A stretch of 9,924 bases of DNA. It comes from Christiangramia sp. (GTDB taxonomy: Bacteria > Bacteroidota > Bacteroidia > Flavobacteriales > Flavobacteriaceae). Of the stretch, positions 1 through 5,510 are shown piece after piece (positions within the stretch are counted from its first letter, which is position 1; each line of letters begins with the position of its first letter). The notes below the pieces were generated by a model that worked only from the letters and a program-made list of their open reading frames with translations, was not told the DNA's origin and did no database searches. A program made the translations under genes and the position numbers. The DNA is taken from the NCBI GenBank assembly GCA_024635735.1, contig JAGXII010000189.1:1-9924 (forward strand). Reading direction: 5' to 3'.

Positions 1-380
1 ACTTTTGGTTGTCCAACTTCACTGGTAGCCAATCCATTCTCGATAGTTTGAAGTATAGATTCCGGTCTAAAGGGTTTGGAAACGTAATCGAAAGCTCCCT
101 CTTTCATAGCTTTCACCGCCATACTGATCTCGGCATAGCTGGTCATCACAATTACAGGAGTTGACGGATTCTCACCTTTAACTTTCTCGAGGATCTCATG
201 CCCGTCGTTATCTGGCAGGCGAACATCGGTAAGAACGATGTCAAATTTTATTTCTGAGATTATCTTATAAGCTTCTGAAGCGGAGTATACCAGTGACACT
301 TTATAATCCCTTTTTTCCAAAAAGGTTTTTAACATGGTACCAAAGGCAACATCATCTTCTACGACCAATACTTTAGGCAT
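1..380 (-). CDS. Response regulator, NtrC-type receiver domain (partial; C-terminus outside window)
   Basis: This gene begins with ATG at 380 and runs off the left edge after about 126 codons. The visible part is a complete CheY-like receiver: acidic pair E8-D9-D10 in VLVVEDD, phospho-acceptor D52 in LTDVRLPD, T80 in VIVMTSYAE, and K102 in DYVSKPF. The stretch MTSYAEISMAVKAMKEGAFD and the LPDNDGHEIL motif are typical of the NtrC/AtoC class, in which an AAA+ sigma-54 activator domain and a Fis-type DNA-binding domain follow. Those domains are not in the window, so the output is inferred. A partner kinase would be expected nearby but is not visible. The start is supported by a TAnnTTTG box just upstream and by the absence of an earlier in-frame start close to it. 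Confidence 0.93.
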   Translation of the reverse strand, partial: MPKVLVVEDDVAFGTMLKTFLEKRDYKVSLVYSASEAYKIISEIKFDIVLTDVRLPDNDGHEILEKVKGENPSTPVIVMTSYAEISMAVKAMKEGAFDYVSKPFRPESILQTIENGLATSEVGQPK

Positions 381-400
381 ACATTTTAATTAACTCCTAA

Positions 401-408
401 CAAAGGTA
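401..408 (-). promoter_or_regulatory. Candidate -7 box for the response regulator gene
   Basis: On the minus strand the sequence reads TACCTTTG, a perfect match to the Bacteroidota -7 consensus TAnnTTTG. It ends about 20 nt before the ATG at 380, which implies a leader of roughly 15 nt. I see no clear TTTG element at the expected -33 distance. An AGGAG follows immediately and sits better placed for an out-of-frame ATG at 384 than for the gene start. Confidence 0.5.
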
Positions 409-448
409 AGAATCTTTGATTCATAAGTTTTTAAAAGAAAACATAAAA

Positions 449-478
449 AAAAAGAGAGGCTATGAATCCTCTCTTTTT
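449..478 (-). terminator. Rho-independent terminator, strong hairpin
   Basis: A perfect 11-bp stem (449-459 with 468-478, AAAAAGAGAGG against CCTCTCTTTTT) encloses an 8-nt loop. On the minus strand the stem runs into nine consecutive T residues, so it most likely ends the transcript of the small secreted protein at 711-1043, leaving a 3' untranslated region of about 260 nt. The stem is AT-flanked on both sides and could also work on the plus strand. Confidence 0.85.
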
Positions 479-553
479 AACAACTTTTATTTCACCTTTT
501 AGGTAATCTAATTCCATTTTGCAGATTTCCGAACAATCTGTGGCGCAAAACAA

Positions 554-628
554 GCAAAAAAGTGACGTTCTTAGTGTTAGTTTTCTGGTTGTAAAGTACC
601 GGGGTTAATCCCGATGTCACTTTTTTGC
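554..628. repeat. 13-bp perfect inverted repeat with 49-nt loop
   Basis: GCAAAAAAGTGAC at 554-566 is the exact reverse complement of GTCACTTTTTTGC at 616-628. The loop carries a smaller hairpin (CGGG at 600-603 with CCCG at 610-613). The element lies between the stop of the small secreted protein and the terminator at 449-478, so it would be in that gene's 3' untranslated region. It is not a normal terminator because the T-run is inside the stem. A structured RNA, an mRNA-stabilising fold, or mobile-element debris are all possible. Confidence 0.6.
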
Positions 629-723
629 AATTGCCTGCTGGGGTAAATTAATACTTCAGTTCCTTCATTAATCTGCAGTCCCGGAGTTGGCCTCTCCTTT
701 AACGGACCTTTTATTTTTGATCG
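577..723 (-). pseudogene. Coding-like open segment without a start codon (possible gene remnant)
   Basis: After a TGA at 724-726 one minus-strand frame stays open for 48 codons and stops with TAA at 577. It has no ATG. The reading contains GLQINEGTEVLIYPSRQLQK and ends in GTLQPEN; codon use looks like a real gene. It overlaps the last 13 bases of the upstream CDS in another frame and contains one arm of the inverted repeat 554-628. The pattern of glycine, hydrophobic strand and YPS vaguely recalls the end of HlyD-type adaptor proteins, but this is too short to claim. It could also be chance. Confidence 0.2.
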
Positions 724-1043
724 TCACCTTCGTCTTCGATCCAGTTTCCATCCTGATCTACAAAAACCTGTTCGATTTCTCCTTCATCATCAAGGTCGAT
801 CTTATAAATTTTCATTTCTCCATCAGCTTTCACCCAGGCTTGCTGCGGGATAGCCTCGGCATAATCTTTATTCAGAGCGTCTTTTACTGCTTGTGGCAAT
901 GCCATAATCTCTACTTCGGCGTATTCATCCTGAACTGTTGACACTGCAACTTCTCCTACTTCATTCTCTTCCTGTGCCTGTAAATTCTGGCTTCCAAAGA
1001 AAACAGCTCCCATAGTCATAAGACTTAAAACAATTTTTTTCAT
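711..1043 (-). CDS. Small secreted acidic protein, PepSY-like
   Basis: This encodes 110 residues. The first 23 or so form a Sec signal peptide (MKK, then a hydrophobic run, then NLQAQ before EEN), so the mature protein is probably periplasmic or exported. The mature part is strongly acidic. It contains LPQAVKDALNKDY, then KIYKIDLDDEGEIEQVFVDQ and DGNWIEDE, which resembles the short PepSY-like domains of Bacteroidota (LPxxV helix, Y-x-V/I-x-L strand, D/NG turn, xGNW). No catalytic residues are evident; the function is unknown. I chose the ATG at 1043 rather than one 48 nt upstream because the signal peptide begins there and because the upstream stretch overlaps the likely promoter. The gene appears monocistronic, ending at the terminator 449-478. 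Confidence 0.85.
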   Translation of the reverse strand: MKKIVLSLMTMGAVFFGSQNLQAQEENEVGEVAVSTVQDEYAEVEIMALPQAVKDALNKDYAEAIPQQAWVKADGEMKIYKIDLDDEGEIEQVFVDQDGNWIEDEGDDQK

Positions 1044-1088
1044 AATGCTGATTTTATTGATATACAATATATAGAGTAAGAATTGTAC

Positions 1089-1125
1089 CAAATATGTAAG
1101 ATTTTAGCTATCGTCTTAAAGACGA
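1089..1125 (-). promoter_or_regulatory. Candidate promoter and 15-bp palindrome for the PepSY-like gene
   Basis: CATATTTG (minus strand, 1089-1096) differs from the Bacteroidota -7 consensus TAnnTTTG at one position. Just upstream at 1111-1125 lies an odd-centred palindrome: TCGTCTT, A, AAGACGA. Its position, about 15 to 30 bp upstream of the -7 box, would place it over or near the -33 region, where a regulator could bind. This is inference from position only. Confidence 0.35.
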
Positions 1126-1242
1126 GAGGATTATTAACATAATTAAATTTCAACACCTACAACTTTTTGTAGAATTGTATGTATATCGAAACACAATGTG
1201 TGGAATTTTAACCTCAACTTATCTGCAAATTTTTAAAGATCG

Positions 1243-1275
1243 ATAAAAAGAAAAGGCTCCCTAAAGGAGCCCTTT
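1243..1275 (-). terminator. Rho-independent terminator, probable end of the arfB operon
   Basis: GGCTCC (1255-1260) pairs with GGAGCC (1266-1271) around a 5-nt loop, flanked by A and T runs. On the minus strand the stem is followed by TTTTCTTTTT. It lies about 260 nt beyond the arfB stop, so the operon mRNA would have a long 3' tail, or a lost gene once occupied the gap. Confidence 0.7.
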
Positions 1276-1328
1276 CAATCCGAAAATCTAAATTATAAAA
1301 CAGAATAAATTAAATAAGAAAGTATAAT

Positions 1329-1421
1329 TTATTCCATTCCCAATACTAACCTTTTTATTACATTGTAAAAATCATACCACTCAGTATCACCCCATCTCCA
1401 AAACTCCTTTAATTCTGATTT
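1329..1421 (-). pseudogene. Tryptophan-rich coding-like fragment (possible gene remnant)
   Basis: Between in-frame stops on the minus strand there are 30 open codons containing EFWRWGDTEWYDFY and NVIKRLVLGME, ending in TAA. Three tryptophans and three tyrosine/phenylalanine pairs in so short a stretch are unusual for AT-rich non-coding DNA. There is no start codon at its 5' end. It lies between the arfB stop and the terminator at 1243-1275, on the same strand. I do not recognise the family. Confidence 0.2.
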
Positions 1422-1469
1422 TTAACACTTTAACCGGTTTTTTAAAAATTTAAGTTCTTGTAGAAATAT

Positions 1470-1531
1470 AAAAAAGTGTGGAATCGCATGTTTATTGAAC
1501 CATAAAGTGTGGAAATTTATACCCACTTTTT
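1470..1531 (-). terminator. Imperfect hairpin(s) just after the arfB stop
   Basis: On the minus strand AAAAAGTGGG (1522-1531) can pair with either of two downstream copies of CCACACTTT (1504-1512 and 1470-1481), each with one bulged base. The distal copy runs into TTTTTTATAT, as a terminator would. The stems are imperfect, so attenuation or no function are alternatives. Confidence 0.3.
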
Positions 1532-1932
1532 CACTTTAAAGGATCTTTCCGGTTAGCTTTAATTTCAGCTTTTCGCTTCTTTTCTTTTAAGCGTTTAATT
1601 TTTGAAGCTCTGGTGGGTTTTGTCTTCTTTCTGGGTTTGGGTCTTTTTAGGGATTCCTTTAATTCAAACAGGAATGTTTGTATGACGATCTCCTTATTAG
1701 AAGACTGGCTTCTGGAATCCTCACTACTCATCTTTAGAATCCCCTCCTTATTGATCCTTTTGGAAAGTTTCTTTAAAACGCGGTTCTTTTCTCCTTCAGA
1801 AAGGGCTTCAGAATTTTGAACGTCAAAGCTCAGTTCTACCTTAGTAGCAGTTTTATTCGCATGCTGCCCTCCGGATCCTGAGCTTCGAACGGCTTTATAC
1901 TCAAGTTCCTTCAGAAGCAATTCTTCGTCCAT
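1531..1932 (-). CDS. arfB: Alternative ribosome-rescue factor ArfB (peptidyl-tRNA hydrolase, YaeJ type)
   Basis: This encodes 133 residues, close to the usual 130-140 for ArfB. It frees ribosomes stalled at the end of broken mRNAs by hydrolysing peptidyl-tRNA. The release-factor catalytic motif is seen as SSGSGGQHANK with GGQ at residues 21-23. Unlike true release factors there is no codon-recognition domain. The C-terminus is a lysine/arginine tail (from about residue 96, RPKPRKKTKPTRASKIKR), which in the family threads into the empty mRNA channel. The ATG at 1932 gives the standard N-terminus MDEELLLKELEYKAVRSSG; an ATG 39 nt upstream would add unrelated residues and overlap the preceding gene. 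The stop of the DUF4301 gene is one base before this start (TAA-T-ATG), so translation is likely coupled. Confidence 0.95.
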   Translation of the reverse strand: MDEELLLKELEYKAVRSSGSGGQHANKTATKVELSFDVQNSEALSEGEKNRVLKKLSKRINKEGILKMSSEDSRSQSSNKEIVIQTFLFELKESLKRPKPRKKTKPTRASKIKRLKEKKRKAEIKANRKDPLK

Positions 1933-1933
1933 A

Positions 1934-3472
1934 TTATCGTGGCTGATGCGATTCTTTAAGAAGATCTGCAACCGTTTTTACAGGGTTGAATGTTGCCACA
2001 GGCACTTCCACGAAGACAGTATTCCATTTTGCCATTCCACCGTTCCATAAACCGGGACGTTCCAAAGCCTTTAATGGCTTTCCATCCTTGGTCTTATCCG
2101 CAATAAAACTCATATCCTCATCTACATACTTATGCAAATCATAGCCTTCCCCTTTATGATCTCTTAATGAGCAAACAATATCAACAGGATTGAAGTGAGT
2201 TGCCTCGCGTGCGGTTTTTGCCTGTTCAGGATTGTTCTCATCTATCTGGGCGCCTTCTATAATTTGAAGTGAAATTTCGCCATTCTTATCTTTTACAAGG
2301 AAAGGTCCTCCACCGGGTTCTCCTTCATTTTTTACCATTCCGCAAACTCTAAGCGGCCGGTTAAGTTTTTCCTTTAACCAGGGCACCGAAATTTTATCTT
2401 CTGAACTGGCTTTGACAAAAAGCTCCTGATTCAGAAAATTTTTAATTTCTTCCAGGCCTTCTCCTGAAGTGTCTCCTGACTCAAGTTGCTCCAGATATTT
2501 ATTGATGGTAGATTTAATCTTGAATAATTTCCCACCCAGCATTTTTTTGTAATCCACTACCTGCCGGATTGCACTTTCCACTACAACATTATCTATATTC
2601 TTAATAAATACGACCTCTTCTTCCAGCTGATTTAGATTCTCGATGAGTGCACCATGACCACCGGGTCTAAAAAACAGCTCATTGTCTTCAGTTCGAAATG
2701 GTTCAAATTTATCGTCTACCGCAATGGTATCGGTCTTTGGGTTCTGGTAAGAATATTCTATTTCGAATTTCACCCCTGTTTTCTCCTCCACTCTTTCATG
2801 GATCTCCTTCCATTCTCCCTGAAATTTCTCTTTATCACCTTTAGCCACTGTAAAATGAAGTTTTGCCAGACCATCTACAGCAATATATTCTGCCGCTTCG
2901 ATCAAATGCTCTTCAAATGCCGTTGCGATATGGGAATTGTATTTATGAAAAGGAACCAGACCTTTAGGTAAATTTCCTAAATACAAACCATCAGAATCCA
3001 GGATCGTCTTTACAAGGTAGAGATGCCTATTGTCATTACTTGCAGTTTCAAAATTGGAATAATTGCTTTTTGCCTTTTCCACAGCGTGTTCGTAAAACGG
3101 AAGTTCAGTCATATGATTAAAGAAGCGCTGCAGATCTGGATCTCCTTCTTTATCCAGAAAGTCTCTCAAACCCTGAGTTTCGGGATCAAATTTGTCGGCA
3201 AAATTATGAAGTGCCTTGAACATCCGGGTGGCAGCACCAGAAGCCGGCACGAATTTCAGGATGTTATGCTTGTTTTTTTCTGAATCATAAAACCGGATAA
3301 GGTCTTTTTTATGAGCCTCTTCCACTCCGCTTATTCCTTTCCCAATGGTTGCGGCTTCGGTAATATTTACTTTAATATTGCCGCGTTTAAAGATCTTTAT
3401 CTGTTCTTCAACTTCACTGGTAGTAAGTCCTTTTTCTTCAATTTGTAAAATATCGATCTGGCTAAAATCCAC
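1934..3472 (-). CDS. DUF4301 family protein, nucleotidyltransferase-like
   Basis: This 512-residue protein matches DUF4301, a family of about 500 residues found mainly in Bacteroidota, function unknown. Near the N-terminus FVPASGAATRM (74-84) resembles the G-x-G-T-R-M nucleotide-binding turn of sugar-nucleotide transferases. FFRPGGHGALIENLN (267-281) followed by KNIDN (291-295) looks like a substrate and metal site of such enzymes. Further conserved blocks are RVCGMVKNEGEPGGGPF (375-391) and the C-terminal GLWNGGMAKWNT (475-485). No signal peptide or membrane segment, so cytoplasmic. The start is GTG at 3472, inside the last codons of the kinase gene (11-nt overlap); no other start codon lies close downstream in frame. 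A nucleotidyltransferase role is inference from motifs. Confidence 0.88.
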   Translation of the reverse strand: MDFSQIDILQIEEKGLTTSEVEEQIKIFKRGNIKVNITEAATIGKGISGVEEAHKKDLIRFYDSEKNKHNILKFVPASGAATRMFKALHNFADKFDPETQGLRDFLDKEGDPDLQRFFNHMTELPFYEHAVEKAKSNYSNFETASNDNRHLYLVKTILDSDGLYLGNLPKGLVPFHKYNSHIATAFEEHLIEAAEYIAVDGLAKLHFTVAKGDKEKFQGEWKEIHERVEEKTGVKFEIEYSYQNPKTDTIAVDDKFEPFRTEDNELFFRPGGHGALIENLNQLEEEVVFIKNIDNVVVESAIRQVVDYKKMLGGKLFKIKSTINKYLEQLESGDTSGEGLEEIKNFLNQELFVKASSEDKISVPWLKEKLNRPLRVCGMVKNEGEPGGGPFLVKDKNGEISLQIIEGAQIDENNPEQAKTAREATHFNPVDIVCSLRDHKGEGYDLHKYVDEDMSFIADKTKDGKPLKALERPGLWNGGMAKWNTVFVEVPVATFNPVKTVADLLKESHQPR

Positions 3473-4040
3473 AATTTTTATTTTTTATGAGTTGGTTAAT
3501 TATTTCCACAGCCTTTTTAAGGCGCTCTTCTCTGTCTCCTTTTAATATTATATAAGGTTTTTGATGTTGATCCAGTTCATTTTTAAACCGGTAGAACATT
3601 CCCTCACGATCATGAGGTTTATCCCTTAAATCATCGGGAGTCCATGGAACATCAATATACGTTAAAAAGTATAAATCGTAATGGTTGTTTAACGCATGTT
3701 TAAGAAGTTGCGGGTCGCAATACCCCTTATAATAGGCTTCAGAATAAACTTTTAGTTCGAGTAGATTGGTATCGCAGATTAAGACATTTTCGGCCATTTC
3801 CACAAGTCGGTTTTCGATATCCATCTGTCCTTCCGCTATGTGAATAATATCTCTGGGTTCACAAATGCGCTTCTCGTTATCCCAGACCTTCTGAAGGTAA
3901 TAACGCATATACTCTTTCACCAGTGGCTCATTGAGGTGTGCTGCGAGATCTTCCGATAATGTTGTTTTACCGGTAGATTCAGGCCCGAACAGGACTATTT
4001 TTATGAGATCACATGACCTCTGCTTAAGCTTTTCTTCCAT
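3462..4040 (-). CDS. NadR-like P-loop kinase, probable nicotinamide riboside kinase (AAA_28)
   Basis: This encodes 192 residues with a Walker A loop GPESTGKTT (19-27), VKEYMRYYL (41-49) matching the acidic/aromatic substrate region of NadR kinases, a Walker B-like VLICDTN (86-92), and DVPWTPDDLRDKPHDRE (130-146) in the position of the lid. The family is the ribosylnicotinamide kinase domain of NadR without its adenylyltransferase or DNA-binding parts, expected to make NMN from nicotinamide riboside and ATP. It directly follows a PnuC-type transporter, overlapping it by 40 nt, the classic arrangement in which the kinase traps the imported nucleoside. Because a thiamine-binding gene leads the operon, a thiamine-type substrate cannot be excluded. 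Cytoplasmic; no transmembrane segments. Confidence 0.85.
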   Translation of the reverse strand: MEEKLKQRSCDLIKIVLFGPESTGKTTLSEDLAAHLNEPLVKEYMRYYLQKVWDNEKRICEPRDIIHIAEGQMDIENRLVEMAENVLICDTNLLELKVYSEAYYKGYCDPQLLKHALNNHYDLYFLTYIDVPWTPDDLRDKPHDREGMFYRFKNELDQHQKPYIILKGDREERLKKAVEIINQLIKNKNCGF

Positions 4041-4633
4041 ACAATATAACCCTGTACTGCGAGAATTGTGAATATAATATATTGTAGCGCGAGCATTCCC
4101 AGACCACGGTAAGCATAGAGTGGCACAGTAATAAGATCGGCAAATATCCAGAGGGTCCAGTTCTCCAGTTTTTTAATTGCCATATACCACATCGCCGTAA
4201 AAAATACTCCCGATGTAAAAATATCTATATAATTAGCAGTTTCTATTTCATATCCAAAAGCTCTGTAAACTCCGTAGGTTACCAGCATCGTTAATAGAAA
4301 AAGAATAAAACCGATGATCTTTTCTCTTTTATTAGTGCGGGTAATAGGCACTACATATTCTCCGTCCTTCTTTCTCGCCCAGTTGTACCAGCCGTAGATA
4401 CTCATTACAGAATAGTAGAAATTCATCATCATATCCCCGTAATAACCTGCCTTGTAAAGCAGATATACTGTAAGTACCGTTGCTATAAGGCCTGTAGGAT
4501 AAACAAGAATATTCTCCTTTTTGGAGTAATAAACGCTCAGGATCCCAAAAACAAAAACGATTATCTCAAGAATAATAGAGGTTAAGCTGGCATCTTTGTA
4601 TTGATCAATAAAAAAATCAATAATCGGCTGCAT
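4001..4633 (-). CDS. pnuC: PnuC family transporter (nicotinamide riboside, or thiamine as in PnuT)
   Basis: This 210-residue inner-membrane protein has about seven hydrophobic segments (roughly residues 20-37, 42-60, 66-84, 106-124, 134-152, 158-173, 180-199). PnuC signatures are YYGDMMMNFYYSVMSIYGWY (64-83), including the W82-x-x-W85 pair, and KKLENWTLWIFADLITVP (154-171). The family moves vitamin-like nucleosides by facilitated diffusion, relying on intracellular phosphorylation for accumulation; the kinase encoded immediately downstream fits this. The start overlaps the thiamine-binding gene by 17 nt. In Bacteroidota, PnuC-related PnuT proteins take up thiamine, usually behind a TPP riboswitch; none is visible here. 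Family assignment is firm, substrate is not. Confidence 0.9.
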   Translation of the reverse strand: MQPIIDFFIDQYKDASLTSIILEIIVFVFGILSVYYSKKENILVYPTGLIATVLTVYLLYKAGYYGDMMMNFYYSVMSIYGWYNWARKKDGEYVVPITRTNKREKIIGFILFLLTMLVTYGVYRAFGYEIETANYIDIFTSGVFFTAMWYMAIKKLENWTLWIFADLITVPLYAYRGLGMLALQYIIFTILAVQGYIVWKKSLSRGHVIS

Positions 4634-4877
4634 AATCGCTTCTGTCAGATTTAACGATCTTAATATAAATGAGTCCGCTTTCTATGGCTTCAAAAGTATT
4701 TTTTATCTCTCTGTTGAGAAGACCCATCACCTCATCATAATCCCCGTAAACCTGAGTGCTCAATGGATTTTCCTTCACGGTAAGCCCCGAGGCTCTCATT
4801 TTTTTGATAAAATTTATTATAGGTGGTTCAAAATCGTCCTGAAGTGGAGTCAAGGTTAGTTCTACTGAAATTTTCAT
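4617..4877 (-). CDS. Thiamine-binding protein family (DUF77, MTH1187/YkoF-like)
   Basis: This 86-residue protein is a single ferredoxin-like domain of the Thiamine_BP (DUF77) family: strand KISVELTLTPL (2-12), helix PPIINFIKKMRASG (18-31), strand and loop NPLSTQVYGDYDEVMGLLN (37-55), and strand GLIYIKIVKSD (68-78). Members are cytoplasmic oligomers, and YkoF binds thiamine or its pyrimidine part. It is the first gene of the operon and overlaps pnuC by 17 nt. Its presence suggests the transporter may deal with thiamine or a precursor, or that the protein senses or buffers the imported vitamin. The ATG at 4877 lies about 20 nt after a good -7 box. Family assignment rests on pattern recognition of a short protein. 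Confidence 0.8.
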   Translation of the reverse strand: MKISVELTLTPLQDDFEPPIINFIKKMRASGLTVKENPLSTQVYGDYDEVMGLLNREIKNTFEAIESGLIYIKIVKSDRSDYAADY

Positions 4878-4895
4878 GGAGTTCTCTTTTCAACC

Positions 4896-4903
4896 CAAAG
4901 TTA
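4896..4903 (-). promoter_or_regulatory. Candidate -7 box for the vitamin-uptake/arfB operon
   Basis: The minus strand reads TAACTTTG, matching the Bacteroidota TAnnTTTG consensus exactly. The implied start of transcription is near 4889, giving a leader of only about 12 nt before the ATG at 4877. Such a short leader leaves no room for a riboswitch. No convincing -33 element is seen. Confidence 0.55.
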
Positions 4904-5034
4904 GCCAAAACTTAGTGGATATTAGCGGTAAGAAGCTAGAATTACGAAGTCGGAAATACGAAGCTTAAAAAAAATTAATTTACAACATCACTGCGCCTAG
5001 GCGAAGCAGCTTTTTAAATAATAGTAATAATCAG

Positions 5035-5065
5035 GAGATTCCTTCGCTCTGCTCGGAATGACAAA
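5035..5065. repeat. Repeat unit B, copy 1 (31 bp)
   Basis: This is identical over 31 bp to 5224-5254. It starts GAGATTCCTTCG, ends GGAATGACAAA, and contains a short hairpin, ATTCC (5038-5042) with GGAAT (5055-5059). Confidence 0.9.
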
Positions 5066-5100
5066 TAAGAAAAAGCTATTTTGGAATTTAAATTTAGAGT

Positions 5101-5136
5101 GACGAAAATTGTCGCACTAAGCTTGTCGAAGTACAC
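5101..5136. repeat. Repeat unit C, copy 1
   Basis: GACGAAAATTGTCGCACT followed by AAGCTTGTCGAAGTACAC. It is matched by 5511-5545 with small changes. Confidence 0.8.
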
Positions 5137-5187
5137 TTAGTATACTGTCTTTTCGAAGGAGTGAAACGATTGAGAAATCTTTTGAGG

Positions 5188-5215
5188 GTCACTGTGAACG
5201 AAGTGAAGCAGTCTC
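5188..5215. repeat. Repeat unit A, copy 2 (28 bp)
   Basis: It matches 5346-5373 at all but two of 28 positions (GTCACTGTGAACG versus GTCACTGCGAACG, then an A/T difference, then GTGAAGCAGTCTC in both). A more diverged copy at 4984-5011 carries the palindrome CGCCTAGGCG (4994-5003). In each of the three cases an A unit is followed by a B unit. Confidence 0.85.
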
Positions 5216-5223
5216 TAAACTTT

Positions 5224-5254
5224 GAGATTCCTTCGCTCTGCTCGGAATGACAAA
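5224..5254. repeat. Repeat unit B, copy 2 (31 bp)
   Basis: Perfect direct copy of 5035-5065, 189 bp away. A diverged third copy lies at 5383-5410 (GAGATTTCTCC...GGTCGAAAAGACA), and a B-like unit in the opposite direction at 5146-5180. Confidence 0.9.
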
Positions 5255-5345
5255 AGGAAGCATCCATCGACTGCCTCTCGACCAGGCTCGAGACAGGCTG
5301 CTCAGGAAGACAGTTGCAAGTCACTTTGTAAGAAATCTGTATAGC

Positions 5346-5373
5346 GTCACTGCGAACGTAGTGAAGCAGTCTC
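5346..5373. repeat. Repeat unit A, copy 3 (28 bp)
   Basis: Near-identical direct copy of 5188-5215. TCACT and AGTGA within the unit can pair as a small hairpin, as can ACTGC and GCAGT. Confidence 0.85.
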
Positions 5374-5510
5374 ATCTGTATAGAGATTTCTCCCTGTGGT
5401 CGAAAAGACATTCAGGTTGAACGTCATGCTGAACTTGTTTGACTTCGTCGAATCTTCGATTTCAGCATCTTTTAAGACCCCGAAACAATCCCGAGCTATC
5501 GGGACAGGGT

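Larger units (their letters stand above)
1126..1530. other. Intergenic region of about 400 bp, AT-rich
   Basis: No complete gene is visible on either strand. The region holds a hairpin terminator (1243-1275), a 30-codon coding-like fragment (1329-1421, -), three copies of a short GTGTGGAA motif (at 1197, 1476 and 1507), and an imperfect hairpin right after the arfB stop. It is the tail of the long minus-strand operon. Confidence 0.6.

Noticed and set aside
687..941. Plus-strand frame of 84 codons
   Set aside because: It is antisense to the secreted PepSY-like protein, whose signal peptide and composition are convincing; the plus-strand reading is low-complexity hydrophobic.
2654..3545. Plus-strand frames inside the DUF4301 and kinase genes
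   Set aside because: Antisense shadows of well-supported genes, with no family pattern.
4878..5000. TPP riboswitch upstream of the thiamine-binding/PnuC operon
   Set aside because: No CTGAGA-type conserved boxes are visible on the minus strand, and the leader predicted from the -7 box is only about 12 nt.
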